Below are positions 54,403 to 63,912 of a DNA stretch of 64,000 nt, in pieces (the first letter of the stretch is position 1; each line of letters opens with the position of its first letter). Source of the stretch: Duganella sp. Root1480D1 (GTDB taxonomy: Bacteria > Pseudomonadota > Gammaproteobacteria > Burkholderiales > Burkholderiaceae_D); the NCBI RefSeq assembly GCF_001427305.1, contig NZ_LMFZ01000008.1, forward strand, positions 423 through 64,422, in the 5' to 3' direction. Under the pieces are notes generated by a model. That model did no database searches, was not told the DNA's origin, and worked only from the letters and a program-made list of their open reading frames with translations. A program made the position numbers and the translations under genes.

Positions 54403-54420
54403 AGGCGTACACACCGATAG

Positions 54421-54452
54421 CGGCGCCGCAGAAAGCGGCGCCGTTTTTTTTC
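54421..54452 (+). terminator. rho-independent terminator
   Basis: Perfect 9-bp stem CGGCGCCGC/GCGGCGCCG with loop AGAAA and eight T residues. Separates the HDOD gene from the ABC exporter. Confidence 0.92.
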
Positions 54453-54465
54453 TGGAGGACGAAGA

Positions 54466-55404
54466 GTGTTAAGTGTCAGTGGGTTGAGCAAGTCATTTGG
54501 CGAGCGGCGCGCGGTCGATGGCGTTTCGTTCCAGGTACAACGTGGGCAGACCGTGGGCCTGCTGGGGCCTAACGGCGCGGGCAAGTCGACTACGGTCAGC
54601 ATGATCTGCGGCCTGATCAGGGCGGATGCTGGCAGCGTCACGCTGGATGGCGAGCCGGTAGTGCAGGGCGCGAGCGCGGCCAAACAGAAATTGGGCCTGG
54701 TGCCGCAGGACCTGGCCTTGTACGAAGAGCTGCCTGCAATCGAGAACCTCAAGCTGTTCGGCGCGCTGTACGGCTTGAAAGGTGCTGCGCTGGCCAGGCG
54801 CGCGGAGGAAGTGTTGGCGCTGGTGGGTTTGTCGGATCGCGCGAAAGACAAGCCATCCACCTTCTCGGGCGGCATGAAGCGCCGCCTGAACATCGCTGCG
54901 GCGCTGCTGCACGATCCGCAACTGCTGATCCTCGACGAGCCAACCGTGGGCGTCGATCCGCAAAGCCGCAATGCCATCTTCGACACGCTGGAAGCGCTGA
55001 AAGCGCAGGGCCGCTCCCTGATCTACACCAGCCATTACATGGAAGAAGTGGAACGGCTGGCGGATCATATTGTGATCATCGACCACGGCAAGGTACTGGC
55101 CGATGCGCCGCCGGCGGAGCTGTATCGCCGCCTGCCGACGCAAGCTGCGCTGCAGGTTGAACTGGCAAATCCCGATATCCTGCCTGCTGAATTGCTGGTT
55201 GCCGCGCTGGCCGGCCTGCCGGGTGTGGCCGCTGTGCGCCGCGATGGCGTTGCGCTGGACATCAGCCTGCACGGCGCGGCCCATGCCGCACCTGTGCTGC
55301 GCTGGCTGGACGAACAAGGCCACACGCTGGCCCATTTCGCCACCGCCCGCACCAAGCTGGAAGATATCTTCCTTTCCCTGACTGGCCGCACCTTGCGCGA
55401 CTGA
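54466..55404 (+). CDS. ABC-2 type exporter, ATP-binding protein
   Basis: 312 residues, GTG start 54466 with GGAGG upstream. Walker A GPNGAGKST (about 34-42), signature FSGGMKRRLNIA (about 131-142), Walker B LLILDEPTVGVDP (about 151-163), switch His in TSHYMEEVERLADH. The C-terminal 90 residues form the usual DrrA-like extension. It powers the permease encoded 9 bp downstream; the substrate is unknown. Confidence 0.92.
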   Translation: MLSVSGLSKSFGERRAVDGVSFQVQRGQTVGLLGPNGAGKSTTVSMICGLIRADAGSVTLDGEPVVQGASAAKQKLGLVPQDLALYEELPAIENLKLFGALYGLKGAALARRAEEVLALVGLSDRAKDKPSTFSGGMKRRLNIAAALLHDPQLLILDEPTVGVDPQSRNAIFDTLEALKAQGRSLIYTSHYMEEVERLADHIVIIDHGKVLADAPPAELYRRLPTQAALQVELANPDILPAELLVAALAGLPGVAAVRRDGVALDISLHGAAHAAPVLRWLDEQGHTLAHFATARTKLEDIFLSLTGRTLRD

Positions 55405-55413
55405 GGAATTCCG

Positions 55414-56697
55414 ATGACAGCAATTATTGCAATGATCCGTAAGGACCTGATCCTCTACCTGAACGACAAGCGCGCGCTGATGCTTAACCTGCTGATGCCG
55501 ATCGTGCTGGCGGCCTTCTTTGGTTCGCTGTTCGGCGGTGCGGGCAGCGGCAACAACAGCAAGATAGAAATCGGCCTGGTACAGCAGGACAGCAGCGTGA
55601 TCGGCCGCAAGGTAGGCGATTCGCTGAAGGCCGATGGCACGTTGACGGTCAAGGAAATGAGCCTTCAGGAGGCGCAGGACAAAGTCCGCTCCGGCAAGCT
55701 GATGGTGGCTGTGGTGATCCCGGCTGGCTTTGGCGATGCGGCTGGCAAGTCGCTGTTCCAGCCTGGCGACAAGCCGGAACTGCCTGTGTATTACGACCCT
55801 TCGCAGTCGACCGTGCTGGCGATGGTGAAAGGTCTCCTGACGCAGCACGTCATGCAAGGTGTTACGGGCGAGGTAATGGGCGGTAGTGCAACCGGCGCCA
55901 AATTCACCGACGACAGCTTGAAGAAGCTGGAAGCTTCGCCTGCGAACGAAGACAAGGAGGCGCTGGTTAGCTTGCTGGGCAGCCTGAAGAAATTCCAGGA
56001 GCGTGAGGCAGCCAAGCCGGCGAAGGAATCGGGCAGCAGCGGCGGTGGCTTAAGCGTGCCGTTCACGACCAAGGACGAGGCACTGAGTTCGGGGCCGAAG
56101 TACAACGCCTATGCGCACGCGTTTGCGGGCATGGGAGTTCAGTTCATCCTGTTCACGGGAATTGATGTTGGCATCGGCATCCTACTGGCGCGCCGCATGG
56201 GGATCTGGAATCGCTTGCTGGCAGCGCCTATCACGATGTCACAAGTGCTGGTGTCGCGAGCGCTGTCCGGCGCCATGATTGCGGCGGGGTTGATGGTGGC
56301 GATCTTCTTCGCGGCGATGCTGATGTTTAAGGTAGAGGTGACCAATGTGGTGGGCTTCGCATTGGTTGTCGTGGCGTTTGCGCTGATGACGGCTTCGTTC
56401 GGCTTGCTGATTGCGGCGTTTGGCAAGACGCCGGAGGCGGCGCGCGGGCTGGCGACGTTTGCCACCTTGATCCTGGTGATGCTGGGTGGCGCTTGGGTGC
56501 CGACGTTTGTGTTCCCGGCGTGGATGCAGCAATTGACCGTTGTGGTGCCGACGCGCTGGGCGGTGGATGGGCTGGATGCCATGACCTGGCGCGGGTTGGG
56601 GATGGATGTGGCGCTGCAGACTGCGGGTGTGCAGCTGGCGTTTGCTGCGGTGTTTGGGGTGCTGGCGATCTGGCGCTTCCGCGCTCAAACTCGGTAA
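55414..56697 (+). CDS. ABC-2 type exporter, permease
   Basis: 427 residues. One N-terminal membrane helix (about 24-40), a large external domain (about 45-235), then five membrane helices (about 240-265, 285-310, 318-345, 350-372, 400-420) in the ABC2_membrane_3 arrangement; the last part has VPTFVFPAWMQQLTVVVPTRWAVDGLDAMTWRG. Exports an unknown compound with the preceding ATPase. Confidence 0.9.
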   Translation: MTAIIAMIRKDLILYLNDKRALMLNLLMPIVLAAFFGSLFGGAGSGNNSKIEIGLVQQDSSVIGRKVGDSLKADGTLTVKEMSLQEAQDKVRSGKLMVAVVIPAGFGDAAGKSLFQPGDKPELPVYYDPSQSTVLAMVKGLLTQHVMQGVTGEVMGGSATGAKFTDDSLKKLEASPANEDKEALVSLLGSLKKFQEREAAKPAKESGSSGGGLSVPFTTKDEALSSGPKYNAYAHAFAGMGVQFILFTGIDVGIGILLARRMGIWNRLLAAPITMSQVLVSRALSGAMIAAGLMVAIFFAAMLMFKVEVTNVVGFALVVVAFALMTASFGLLIAAFGKTPEAARGLATFATLILVMLGGAWVPTFVFPAWMQQLTVVVPTRWAVDGLDAMTWRGLGMDVALQTAGVQLAFAAVFGVLAIWRFRAQTR

Positions 56698-56807
56698 AGC
56701 AGGCTCTGCCCCACAAACAGCAGCCCAGTGATTTGAAAGTGTCTGCCCAATGGGGACCTGTGGCCAGCAGCTGCCCACCGTCACATCCGGAAGTCGAGGA
56801 GCATCTA

Positions 56808-57152
56808 GTGCTGAACGAACTGGAAAGAAAGAGGATTGAACGTGTTGTCGGAGCCTTCGTCGCAAGGCGGCGTCCGCCTGTCCACATTCGAAAAGAAGTT
56901 GACCTTGATTTCAGGATTGCAGGACAGAGCATAGAAATTTTTGAGATTCGACCCGTATGGCAAGGGAACGGAGAAACGAATGAAAATCCTATCGCGAAAG
57001 CGACGTTTGTCAGGACACGCGGCGATTGGCAATTGTATTGGCAGCGCAGAGACTTGAAGTGGCACCGTTATGAGCCGTTGCCAGCGGTGCGATCAATTGA
57101 AGATGTCATTGCCGAGATTGACGCGGATCCGTGTGCCTGCTTCTGGGGATAA
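56808..57152 (+). CDS. DUF3024 family protein
   Basis: 114 residues, GTG start 56808 with GAGGAG 7 nt upstream. The open frame continues upstream inside the permease gene, but homologous sequence begins here: LNELERKRIERVVGAFVARRRPP, LDFRIAGQSIEIFEIRPVWQG, and ATFVRTRGDWQLYWQRRDLKWHRYEPLP. The length and W-rich core match DUF3024. Function unknown. First gene of a small island with base composition less GC-rich than its surroundings. Confidence 0.8.
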   Translation: MLNELERKRIERVVGAFVARRRPPVHIRKEVDLDFRIAGQSIEIFEIRPVWQGNGETNENPIAKATFVRTRGDWQLYWQRRDLKWHRYEPLPAVRSIEDVIAEIDADPCACFWG

Positions 57153-57249
57153 TTCGGTAGCGCAGTACAGTGTGCGTTGACCCGGCCGAGTTCGGCCATT
57201 TGCGGACGCCTATTGTGCCGCCAGATTCAAGACGATTATCCTTTGAGAC

Positions 57250-57729
57250 ATGAATTTTAGAGAACTAGAACAGCTTGGTGAAGCGGACCTGTCGATATGT
57301 GGACTGCGGCTTTGGATCCATGGGCGCCAGTTTCCTGACGCAACCGACTATTGGGATGGAAATTGGCTCCGCGTTACTGCCTCTTGCATCTATCCTCATT
57401 CTGCGGTTCGAATTCAGAATATCGCCTGTGTTCGTACTGACGAAGTGGCAAGTTTGCTAGCTGGCTGTGAGAAACTGTATTCGACGTTAAGCGGCAAAGC
57501 CGAACTGAAATGTATGGAGCCGTATATCTCGGTCGAATTTTCGGGCTCCGCTCGTGGCCACATTGGGGTCAATCTTTCGGTTACTCCTGATCACATCAAG
57601 GAGACCCATGATTACGAAGATGAGATCGACCAGTCGTACCTTCCTGCGATCATCAGTTCGTGCGAAGCCATTCTTGTAAAATATCCAATCCGCGACCCTG
57701 GTATGAAAACCCGGCCCATTGCGGGTTGA
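57250..57729 (+). CDS. WapI-like immunity family protein (tentative)
   Basis: 159 residues, no signal or membrane segment. The central WIHGRQFPDATDYWDGNWLRV (about 29-49) resembles the G-x-QFP...YDANWLxV signature of WapI-type immunity proteins, which neutralise contact-dependent or polymorphic toxins. The rest contains two beta-rich halves (ELKCMEPYISVEFSGSARGHIGVNLSVTPDH). No toxin gene lies nearby. The name is by resemblance only; it may be a housekeeping relative of the family. Base composition is visibly AT-richer than the flanking core genes. Confidence 0.5.
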   Translation: MNFRELEQLGEADLSICGLRLWIHGRQFPDATDYWDGNWLRVTASCIYPHSAVRIQNIACVRTDEVASLLAGCEKLYSTLSGKAELKCMEPYISVEFSGSARGHIGVNLSVTPDHIKETHDYEDEIDQSYLPAIISSCEAILVKYPIRDPGMKTRPIAG

Positions 57730-57903
57730 TCAACTGTTCGCTCCGGCGGATTCCTGCAATCGGCCAATAGCGGCCGGTTGGACTGCTTCCCTAAAGCAGT
57801 CGTCCAGGCGTACACGTTTCTTACCTGGCAGCGACTAGCTGTCCAGGCTTTGTTAAACGACAGCTCGCCATGTTAATCTGGCATTTGGGTTATTTATAAC
57901 AAG

Positions 57904-57921
57904 TTCGACCGCAAAGTCGAA
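57904..57921 (+). promoter_or_regulatory. hairpin in the leader of the OLD-type gene
   Basis: Perfect stem TTCGAC/GTCGAA with a 6-nt loop, ending about 9 bp before the strong ribosome site GGGGAGGAA (57927-57935). The rest of the 57730-57939 gap holds AT-rich sequence (TTATTTATAAC at 57891-57901) that could be a promoter; no other gene is visible. Confidence 0.35.
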
Positions 57922-57939
57922 GGCTGGGGAGGAATAAGA

Positions 57940-59610
57940 ATGATTTCGTCGTTTCAGCTTAAGTTTGGCCGCTCCCCGGGAGCGACCGCGGAAGCGATCT
58001 CAGCGACGCCCGTGACAGTATTCGTCGGTCCGAACAACTCCGGAAAGAGCCGAGTCTTACGGGAAGTCGAACGCTACTGCAGAACCGGCCAGAATGACGC
58101 CAATGACCTGCTGCTCGCGGAGCTGACCTTCGCCGGACTAACTTCGGACCGCACAGCCCAATCGATTGAGCGGATTCGCCAGCCCCCTCATCCGGGCGAG
58201 GCGCAGCATGTCGATCATATCTTCGTAGGTAGCAAGTACGGGCGACAGCAGGTGCCTGTTGCGTCGCTCCAGCAGTTCCTACAGACCCCCACCTCAAATG
58301 TGTCTGCGTTCTGCCAGTGGTATTTAAAACACCTAACACTTATGCTTGACGGAAGCAGTCGCATCGGCCTCGTGGGCCAGCAAGGAGCTGGCGATCTTCA
58401 GCGCCCCCCAGAGAGTAGCTTTCAGGTTCTTTTCCGAGACGACGCCAAGCGGCACGAAGTGCGGAGAATCGTATTCGATGCTTTCGGTCGGCACTTTGTC
58501 TTAGACCCGACCAATCTGGGGCAGCTACGAATCCGGCTTTCTGATCGAGCTCCACGAGACGACATGGAAGAACGGGGTATCCATGCGGACGCCGTCCGAT
58601 TTCATGCTTCCGCTCAGGTCATTGATGAGGCGAGCGACGGGGTAAAGGCCTTCACCGGCATCATTACAGAAGTCATGGCTGGAGATCCGAGTGTGGTGCT
58701 TGTTGACGAACCTGAAGCCTTTTTGCATCCATCACTTGCCTCAAAACTAGCGCAAGAGGTTGCCCGTGCAGCGCTGTCCGCAGACAAGAGGGTCTTCGTG
58801 TCAACGCACAGCCCTCAGTTCGTGATGGGATGCATCCAGTCAGGTGCCCCCGTAAACATCATTAGGCTCACATACAGAGGTGGAGTGGCTACGGCGCGGA
58901 TTCTCCCGAGCGACGAAATTCTGGAACTCATGAGGCATCCACTGCTGCGCTCGACCGGGCTGCTAAGTGGCCTCTTCTACGAATTTGTGGTGGTTACCGA
59001 GTCGGATGCGGATCGAGCGTTCTATCAAGAAATCAATGAGCGGTTGCTTCAGTTCAAGCCTGAATGGGGCATCCCGAATTGCCTATTTTTGAACGCCCAG
59101 AATAAGCAAACGGTGCAGACGTTGCTGAGGCCGTTGCGAAAACTTGGAATACCTGCTGCTGGCGTTGTGGACGTGGACGTTCTGAAGGATGGTGGGTCGA
59201 ACTGGACCAACCTGCTGTCGAGTGCGGATGTTCCCCAACTCTCACATGGGTCGTTTGCGACGTTGCGAGTGGCAGTGAAGAATGCGATGGACGCAACCGG
59301 CAAAGACATGAAGCGGGACGGGGGCCTGGCGATCCTTAGCGGCGCAGACAGGCAGGCGGCAGAGGATCTGCTCAATCAACTTAGACAGTATGGAATTTTT
59401 GCAATTCCTGGAGGCGAACTAGAGTCTTGGATGAAGGGTCTCGGGGCTAGTGGCCACGGGCCTACGTGGTTGATAGATGTCTTTGAGCGTATGGGAGAGG
59501 ATCCTAGCAATGCCAACTATGTCCGCCCGAATGCGGGGGACGTATGGGAGTTTGTACGTGATATCAGAAGCTGGCTGGTAGATCCGGCGCGAAAGGGCAT
59601 TCCCGCATGA
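57940..59610 (+). CDS. OLD-type ATPase/TOPRIM nuclease, stand-alone
   Basis: 556 residues. ABC-type ATPase half: Walker A GPNNSGKS (30-37), Walker B VVLVDEPEAFLHP (about 252-264), switch His STHSPQF (about 287-293). TOPRIM half: VVVTESDADRAFY (about 350-362) with the catalytic Glu, the acidic pair in VVDVDVLKDGG (about 410-420) and a further Glu in GGELESWM (about 490-497). This is the architecture and length of class 1 OLD nucleases such as the P2 Old protein. No UvrD-like helicase (GajB) or reverse transcriptase is adjacent. Many OLD proteins defend against phages; a repair role is also possible. GGGGAGGAA precedes the ATG. Confidence 0.85.
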   Translation: MISSFQLKFGRSPGATAEAISATPVTVFVGPNNSGKSRVLREVERYCRTGQNDANDLLLAELTFAGLTSDRTAQSIERIRQPPHPGEAQHVDHIFVGSKYGRQQVPVASLQQFLQTPTSNVSAFCQWYLKHLTLMLDGSSRIGLVGQQGAGDLQRPPESSFQVLFRDDAKRHEVRRIVFDAFGRHFVLDPTNLGQLRIRLSDRAPRDDMEERGIHADAVRFHASAQVIDEASDGVKAFTGIITEVMAGDPSVVLVDEPEAFLHPSLASKLAQEVARAALSADKRVFVSTHSPQFVMGCIQSGAPVNIIRLTYRGGVATARILPSDEILELMRHPLLRSTGLLSGLFYEFVVVTESDADRAFYQEINERLLQFKPEWGIPNCLFLNAQNKQTVQTLLRPLRKLGIPAAGVVDVDVLKDGGSNWTNLLSSADVPQLSHGSFATLRVAVKNAMDATGKDMKRDGGLAILSGADRQAAEDLLNQLRQYGIFAIPGGELESWMKGLGASGHGPTWLIDVFERMGEDPSNANYVRPNAGDVWEFVRDIRSWLVDPARKGIPA

Positions 59611-59650
59611 CGCGTGGTGAGTGGCGGTCGAACAGGTCAGTCAACACGGA

Positions 59651-59684
59651 CGTTGCTACGGCTGGCTGGCCCGCCGTAGCAACG
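59651..59684 (+). terminator. strong hairpin behind OLD gene
   Basis: CGTTGCTACGGC and GCCGTAGCAACG form a perfect 12-bp stem with a 10-nt loop, 41 bp after the OLD stop. No T-run follows on the plus strand, so it may be a transcript-end stabiliser instead of an intrinsic terminator. Confidence 0.5.
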
Positions 59685-59745
59685 CCAGTTACCTCCGACG
59701 TTGGAGGTCCGCTTCTGTCGCGCGCGAAGGTCAGCTCAGGGGGGG

Positions 59746-60091
59746 CTATGTAAAGGTTTACATAGCGCCCCCTATGCGCAGGTGACACGAGAATGATGGT
59801 TCCGGCCCCCGTAGCGGCGGGCCTTGGTGGCCGGATCTATCTATGCATAGTTACAGCGCCTACAGGAACAGCATGAGTGAGTCTGGTGCCCGGAACTACG
59901 CATGCTGGCATCGGGCGGCACAAGTCCGGCGAGCGCCTTTTCCTTCATTGCTGGATCGGCCTCGACGTAGCGGTGGGTAAACTATGTCCAGATCTACGCT
60001 GATCGACCTCGCGAAATGCCAAGCTACGACTGAACCAGCACAATAATCCTGGGACGACCTGCGCATAGTTGCGAACTGCGCATAGGGGGCG
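59746..60091. mobile_element. MITE-like element with 16-bp terminal inverted repeats
   Basis: CGCCCCCTATGCGCAG (59766-59781) and CTGCGCATAGGGGGCG (60076-60091) are exact inverted repeats 326 bp apart. Next to the left copy stands CTATGTAAAGGTTTACATAG (59746-59765), a perfect palindrome; next to the right copy a second CTGCGCATAG at 60058. The array of CTATG/CATAG half-sites looks like tyrosine-recombinase binding sites, as at ends of RIT-type elements, but that identification is unverified. No transposase or recombinase is encoded, so it would be non-autonomous. Confidence 0.55.
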
Positions 60092-60144
60092 GAAGCTGCC
60101 CTCCGACCGGCAGCCTCCATTGCGACAAGCCTGAGCTTCGGCTT

Positions 60145-63100
60145 TTAAAGGTTCGGCGCCAGCCAGCGCTCAAGCTGCTCCTTGGCCACGGCACGGCGAG
60201 CCGCCATGTCGATCAACTGGTCCTCGTTGATTTTCCCGACGGTGAAGTACTTCGACTGCGGGTGCGCAAAGTAGAAGCCCGAAACCGCGGCGCCAGGGAA
60301 CATCGCAAACGATTCAGTTAGCTCCATCCCGATCTCATTCGCGTTGAGCACGCGGAACACATCCGCCTTCACGGTATGCTCAGGGCAGGCCGGGTAGCCA
60401 GGCGCAGGTCGAATGCCTTTGTATTCTTCCTTGATCAACTGCTCATTCGACAGCACTTCTTCCGCAGCATAGCCCCACAGGTCTTTACGCACGCGTTCGT
60501 GCAGGTATTCCGCGAATGCCTCGGCCAGGCGGTCAGCCAGCGCCTTCAGCATGATCGACGAGTAGTCGTCATGCGCATCTTCAAAGCGCTTCTCATACTT
60601 CTCAATGCCCAGGCCCGCAGTCACTGCGAACATGCCGATGTAATCCTGCTTACCTGAATCCTTCGGTGCGATGAAGTCCGACAGGCATTGGTTTGGACGC
60701 TGCACGCCATCGATCACCGGCTTCAGGCCCTGTTGGCGCAGGCCGTAGTAGGTGAACGCCACTTCCGAGCGCGACTCGTCGGTGTAGACCTCGATGTCGT
60801 CGTCATTGACGGTATTGGCAGGCAGCAGCGCGATCACGCCATTGGCGGTCAGCCAGCGGCCTTCGATAATCTTCTTCAGCAGCGCCTTGCCTTCCTCGAA
60901 TACCTTGGAGGCCGCTTCGCCGACAACTTCATCGGTCAGGATGGCAGGGAAGGGGCCGGCCAGGTCCCAGGTCTGGAAGAACGGGCCCCAGTCGATGTAT
61001 TCGGAAATCGCTGCCAGGTCGACATTCTTGAACACGCGGCGGCCAACGAACTTCGGACGCACAGGAGCAAACTCCAGCTTCGCCTTGTTGGCGCGCGCAG
61101 CTTCCAGCGACACGGTCGGCAGGGCCTTCTTGTTGGCGTGCTGCTCGCGGATGCGGGCGTAGTCGTGGTCAAGTTCTTCCACGAACTTGCTGCGCTGTTC
61201 GTCGGTCAGCAGTGACTGCGCCACCGACACCGAGCGCGAAGCATCTGGCACATATACCACCGGGCCTTCGTAGTTGTGGGCGATCTTCACCGCAGTGTGG
61301 GCACGGCTGGTGGTCGCTCCGCCGATCAGCAGCGGAATCTTCATCATGCGGAAGTGCTCGTCGCGCTGCATTTCCTTAGCAACGTGCGCCATTTCTTCCA
61401 GCGATGGCGTGATCAGGCCGGACAGGCCGATGATGTCGGCGTTTTCCAGCTTGGCGCGTGCCAGGATCTCGGAGGCCGGCACCATCACGCCCATGTTCAC
61501 AACTTCAAAGTTATTACACTGCAGGACCACGGACACGATGTTCTTGCCGATATCGTGCACGTCGCCTTTTACGGTCGCGATCACGATCTTGCCTTTCGGC
61601 TTGGCGACGATGCCGGTACGCGCTTCTTCCGCCTTCTTTTCTTCCTCGATGTAAGGAATCAGGTGGGCTACTGCCTGTTTCATCACGCGCGCCGACTTCA
61701 CCACCTGCGGCAGGAACATCTTGCCCTGGCCGAACAGGTCGCCAACGATATTCATGCCGTCCATCAGCGGGCCTTCGATCACATTGATCGGCCGGCCGCC
61801 GCTATTGAACACCTGCAGGCGCATCTCCTCCGTGTCGTCGGTGATGAACTGGGTGATGCCGTGCACCAGCGCGTGCGCCAGGCGTTTTTCGACCGGCGCA
61901 TTGCGCCACTCCAGGTTCGCAGTCTCTTGCTTGGCGCCGCCCTTCAGCGTCGCCGCGAATTCGATCATGCGCTCGGTGGCGTCTTCGCGGCGGTTCAGCA
62001 CCACGTCTTCCACACGCTCGCGCAGTTCGGCCGGCAGGTCGTCATACACGCCCACCATGCCGGCGTTGACGATACCCATGGTCATGCCAGCCTTGATGGC
62101 GTGGTACAGGAACACGGTGTGGATTGCTTCACGCGCCGGGTCGTTGCCGCGGAAGGAGAACGATACGTTCGACACGCCGCCGGAAATCTTCGCGTGGGGC
62201 AGGTTGTTCTTGATCCAGCGCGTGGCTTCGATGAAGTCCACCGCGTAGTTGTTGTGCTCTTCGATACCGGTTGCCACCGCGAAGATGTTCGGGTCGAAGA
62301 TGATGTCTTCCGGCGGGAAGCCGACTTTCCCGGTCAGCACCTTGTATGCGCGTTCGCAGATTTCGATCTTGCGGGCGAAGGTGTCGGCCTGGCCAGTTTC
62401 ATCGAATGCCATCACGATGACAGCAGCGCCGTAGCGGCGGCACAGTTTCGCCTGGCGAATGAATTCTTCCTCGCCTTCCTTCATGGAGATAGAGTTCACC
62501 ACGGCCTTGCCCTGCACGCACTTCAGGCCTGCTTCGATCACCGACCACTTGGAGGAGTCGATCATGATCGGCACGCGAGAGATATCAGGCTCGGAAGCGA
62601 TCAGGTTCAGGAAGCGGGTCATGGCGGCCTGGGAATCCAGCATCGCCTCGTCCATATTGATGTCGATGACCTGGGCGCCGTTTTCCACCTGCTGGCGTGC
62701 GACCGACAGCGCCTCGTCGTACTGCTCGTTCAGGATCATGCGCGCAAAGGCTTTGGAGCCGGTCACGTTGGTGCGCTCGCCGACGTTGACGAACAGCGAA
62801 TCGTCATCGATGGTGAACGGCTCCAGGCCGGACAGGCGCTGCGCCACAGGCACGTGCGGCAGCTTGCGCGGCGCGGCGGCGGACAGTAGCTTGGCGACGG
62901 CGGCGATGTGGTCGGGCGTGGTGCCGCAACAGCCTCCGGCCACGTTGATGAAGCCCGCATCGGCGAACTCGCGCAGCAGGCGCGAAGTGTCTTCCGGCAG
63001 TTCGTCGAAGCCGGTATCGCTCATAGGGTTGGGCAGGCCGGCGTTCGGATAGATACAAACAAAGGTATCGGCGATCTGCGACAGCTCTTCGGCGTATGGA

Positions 63101-63912
63101 CGCATCAGGGTCGCGCCCAGCGCGCAGTTCAGGCCAATGGTCAGCGGCCTGGCGTGGCGCACCGAATTCCAGAAGGCCGGCACGGTCTGGCCGGACAGGA
63201 TGCGGCCGGAGGCGTCGGTCACGGTGCCGGAGATCATCAGCGGCAGGCGTTCGATTTCCGGGCGCTCGTCGAAGTACTGGTCAATCGCGAACAGCGCAGC
63301 CTTGCAGTTCAGGGTATCGAAGATGGTTTCCACCAGCAGCACGTCGGCGCCGCCATCCACCAGGCCGCGCACCTGCTCGTAGTAAGCCGCGACCAGTTGG
63401 TCGAAGGTGACGTTACGCGCGGCCGGGTCGTTCACGTCCGGCGAAATGGACGCGGTCTTCGGGGTCGGGCCCAAGGCGCCGCAGACGAAGCGCGGCTTGT
63501 CTGCGGTGGAATATTTGGCGGTGGCAGCCTTTGCCAGTTTCGCCGCTTCCACGTTCATCTCATAGGCCAGGTGGGCCATGAAATAGTCGTCCTGCGCGAT
63601 AGAGGTCGCACCAAAGGTATTGGTTTCGATCAGGTCTGCGCCCGCAGCCAGGTAACGTTCATGGATTTCCTGGATCACCTGGGGCTGCGTCAGCGTCAGC
63701 AGCTCGTTATTGCCTTTGACGAACAGCTCGCGGTGACCACTGCCTTGCGGTGCCGCGAAATCGGCGAAGCGCTCGCCGCGATATGCTTTTTCATCCAGCT
63801 TGTACTGCTGGATGATGGTGCCCATCGCGCCATCCAGGAACATGATGCGCTTCGCAAGGATCTCGCGGAGCTGGGCTTCGGTCTTGGATGCTGGACGGGG
63901 CGTGTTAGTCAT
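60145..63912 (-). CDS. metH: cobalamin-dependent methionine synthase, full length
   Basis: 1255 residues in one chain. Homocysteine-binding domain (1 to about 330; [15 protein letters not shown], zinc ligands in [10 protein letters not shown] near 327), pterin-binding domain (about 360-640; [15 protein letters not shown]), cap and B12-binding domains (about 650-895; GDVHDIGKN with the cobalt-ligating His near 783), activation domain (about 900-1255; [13 protein letters not shown] near 1170). It transfers methyl from methyl-tetrahydrofolate to homocysteine. In many Burkholderiales the first domain is a separate gene, so this fusion is worth noting. No cobalamin or SAM riboswitch was recognised in the 88 bp upstream; a TATAAT on the minus strand at 63948-63953 may be its -10 box. 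Confidence 0.96.
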   Translation of the reverse strand: MTNTPRPASKTEAQLREILAKRIMFLDGAMGTIIQQYKLDEKAYRGERFADFAAPQGSGHRELFVKGNNELLTLTQPQVIQEIHERYLAAGADLIETNTFGATSIAQDDYFMAHLAYEMNVEAAKLAKAATAKYSTADKPRFVCGALGPTPKTASISPDVNDPAARNVTFDQLVAAYYEQVRGLVDGGADVLLVETIFDTLNCKAALFAIDQYFDERPEIERLPLMISGTVTDASGRILSGQTVPAFWNSVRHARPLTIGLNCALGATLMRPYAEELSQIADTFVCIYPNAGLPNPMSDTGFDELPEDTSRLLREFADAGFINVAGGCCGTTPDHIAAVAKLLSAAAPRKLPHVPVAQRLSGLEPFTIDDDSLFVNVGERTNVTGSKAFARMILNEQYDEALSVARQQVENGAQVIDINMDEAMLDSQAAMTRFLNLIASEPDISRVPIMIDSSKWSVIEAGLKCVQGKAVVNSISMKEGEEEFIRQAKLCRRYGAAVIVMAFDETGQADTFARKIEICERAYKVLTGKVGFPPEDIIFDPNIFAVATGIEEHNNYAVDFIEATRWIKNNLPHAKISGGVSNVSFSFRGNDPAREAIHTVFLYHAIKAGMTMGIVNAGMVGVYDDLPAELRERVEDVVLNRREDATERMIEFAATLKGGAKQETANLEWRNAPVEKRLAHALVHGITQFITDDTEEMRLQVFNSGGRPINVIEGPLMDGMNIVGDLFGQGKMFLPQVVKSARVMKQAVAHLIPYIEEEKKAEEARTGIVAKPKGKIVIATVKGDVHDIGKNIVSVVLQCNNFEVVNMGVMVPASEILARAKLENADIIGLSGLITPSLEEMAHVAKEMQRDEHFRMMKIPLLIGGATTSRAHTAVKIAHNYEGPVVYVPDASRSVSVAQSLLTDEQRSKFVEELDHDYARIREQHANKKALPTVSLEAARANKAKLEFAPVRPKFVGRRVFKNVDLAAISEYIDWGPFFQTWDLAGPFPAILTDEVVGEAASKVFEEGKALLKKIIEGRWLTANGVIALLPANTVNDDDIEVYTDESRSEVAFTYYGLRQQGLKPVIDGVQRPNQCLSDFIAPKDSGKQDYIGMFAVTAGLGIEKYEKRFEDAHDDYSSIMLKALADRLAEAFAEYLHERVRKDLWGYAAEEVLSNEQLIKEEYKGIRPAPGYPACPEHTVKADVFRVLNANEIGMELTESFAMFPGAAVSGFYFAHPQSKYFTVGKINEDQLIDMAARRAVAKEQLERWLAPNL

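Larger units (their letters stand above)
59611..60144. other. 534-bp non-coding stretch between OLD gene and metH
   Basis: No open frame with a plausible start was found. It holds a hairpin (59651-59684), a smaller ACCTCC/GGAGGT hairpin (about 59691-59708), a GC-rich palindrome at 59739-59772 and an inverted-repeat element 59746-60091. Between its ends lie several more CATAG/CTATG pentamers. No tRNA seen. Confidence 0.6.

Noticed and set aside
57940..59610. Gabija or PARIS system
   Set aside because: The OLD-type protein has no adjacent UvrD-like helicase and no separate DUF4435-type partner; both halves are in one chain and the neighbours are DUF3024, a WapI-like gene and metH.
59611..60144. 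CRISPR array or tRNA in the gap before metH
   Set aside because: Repeats are inverted half-sites, not evenly spaced direct repeats, and no cloverleaf or T-psi-C sequence was found.
61276..62889. 537-codon open frame antisense to metH
   Set aside because: Shadow frame, composition typical of antisense to a GC-rich gene.
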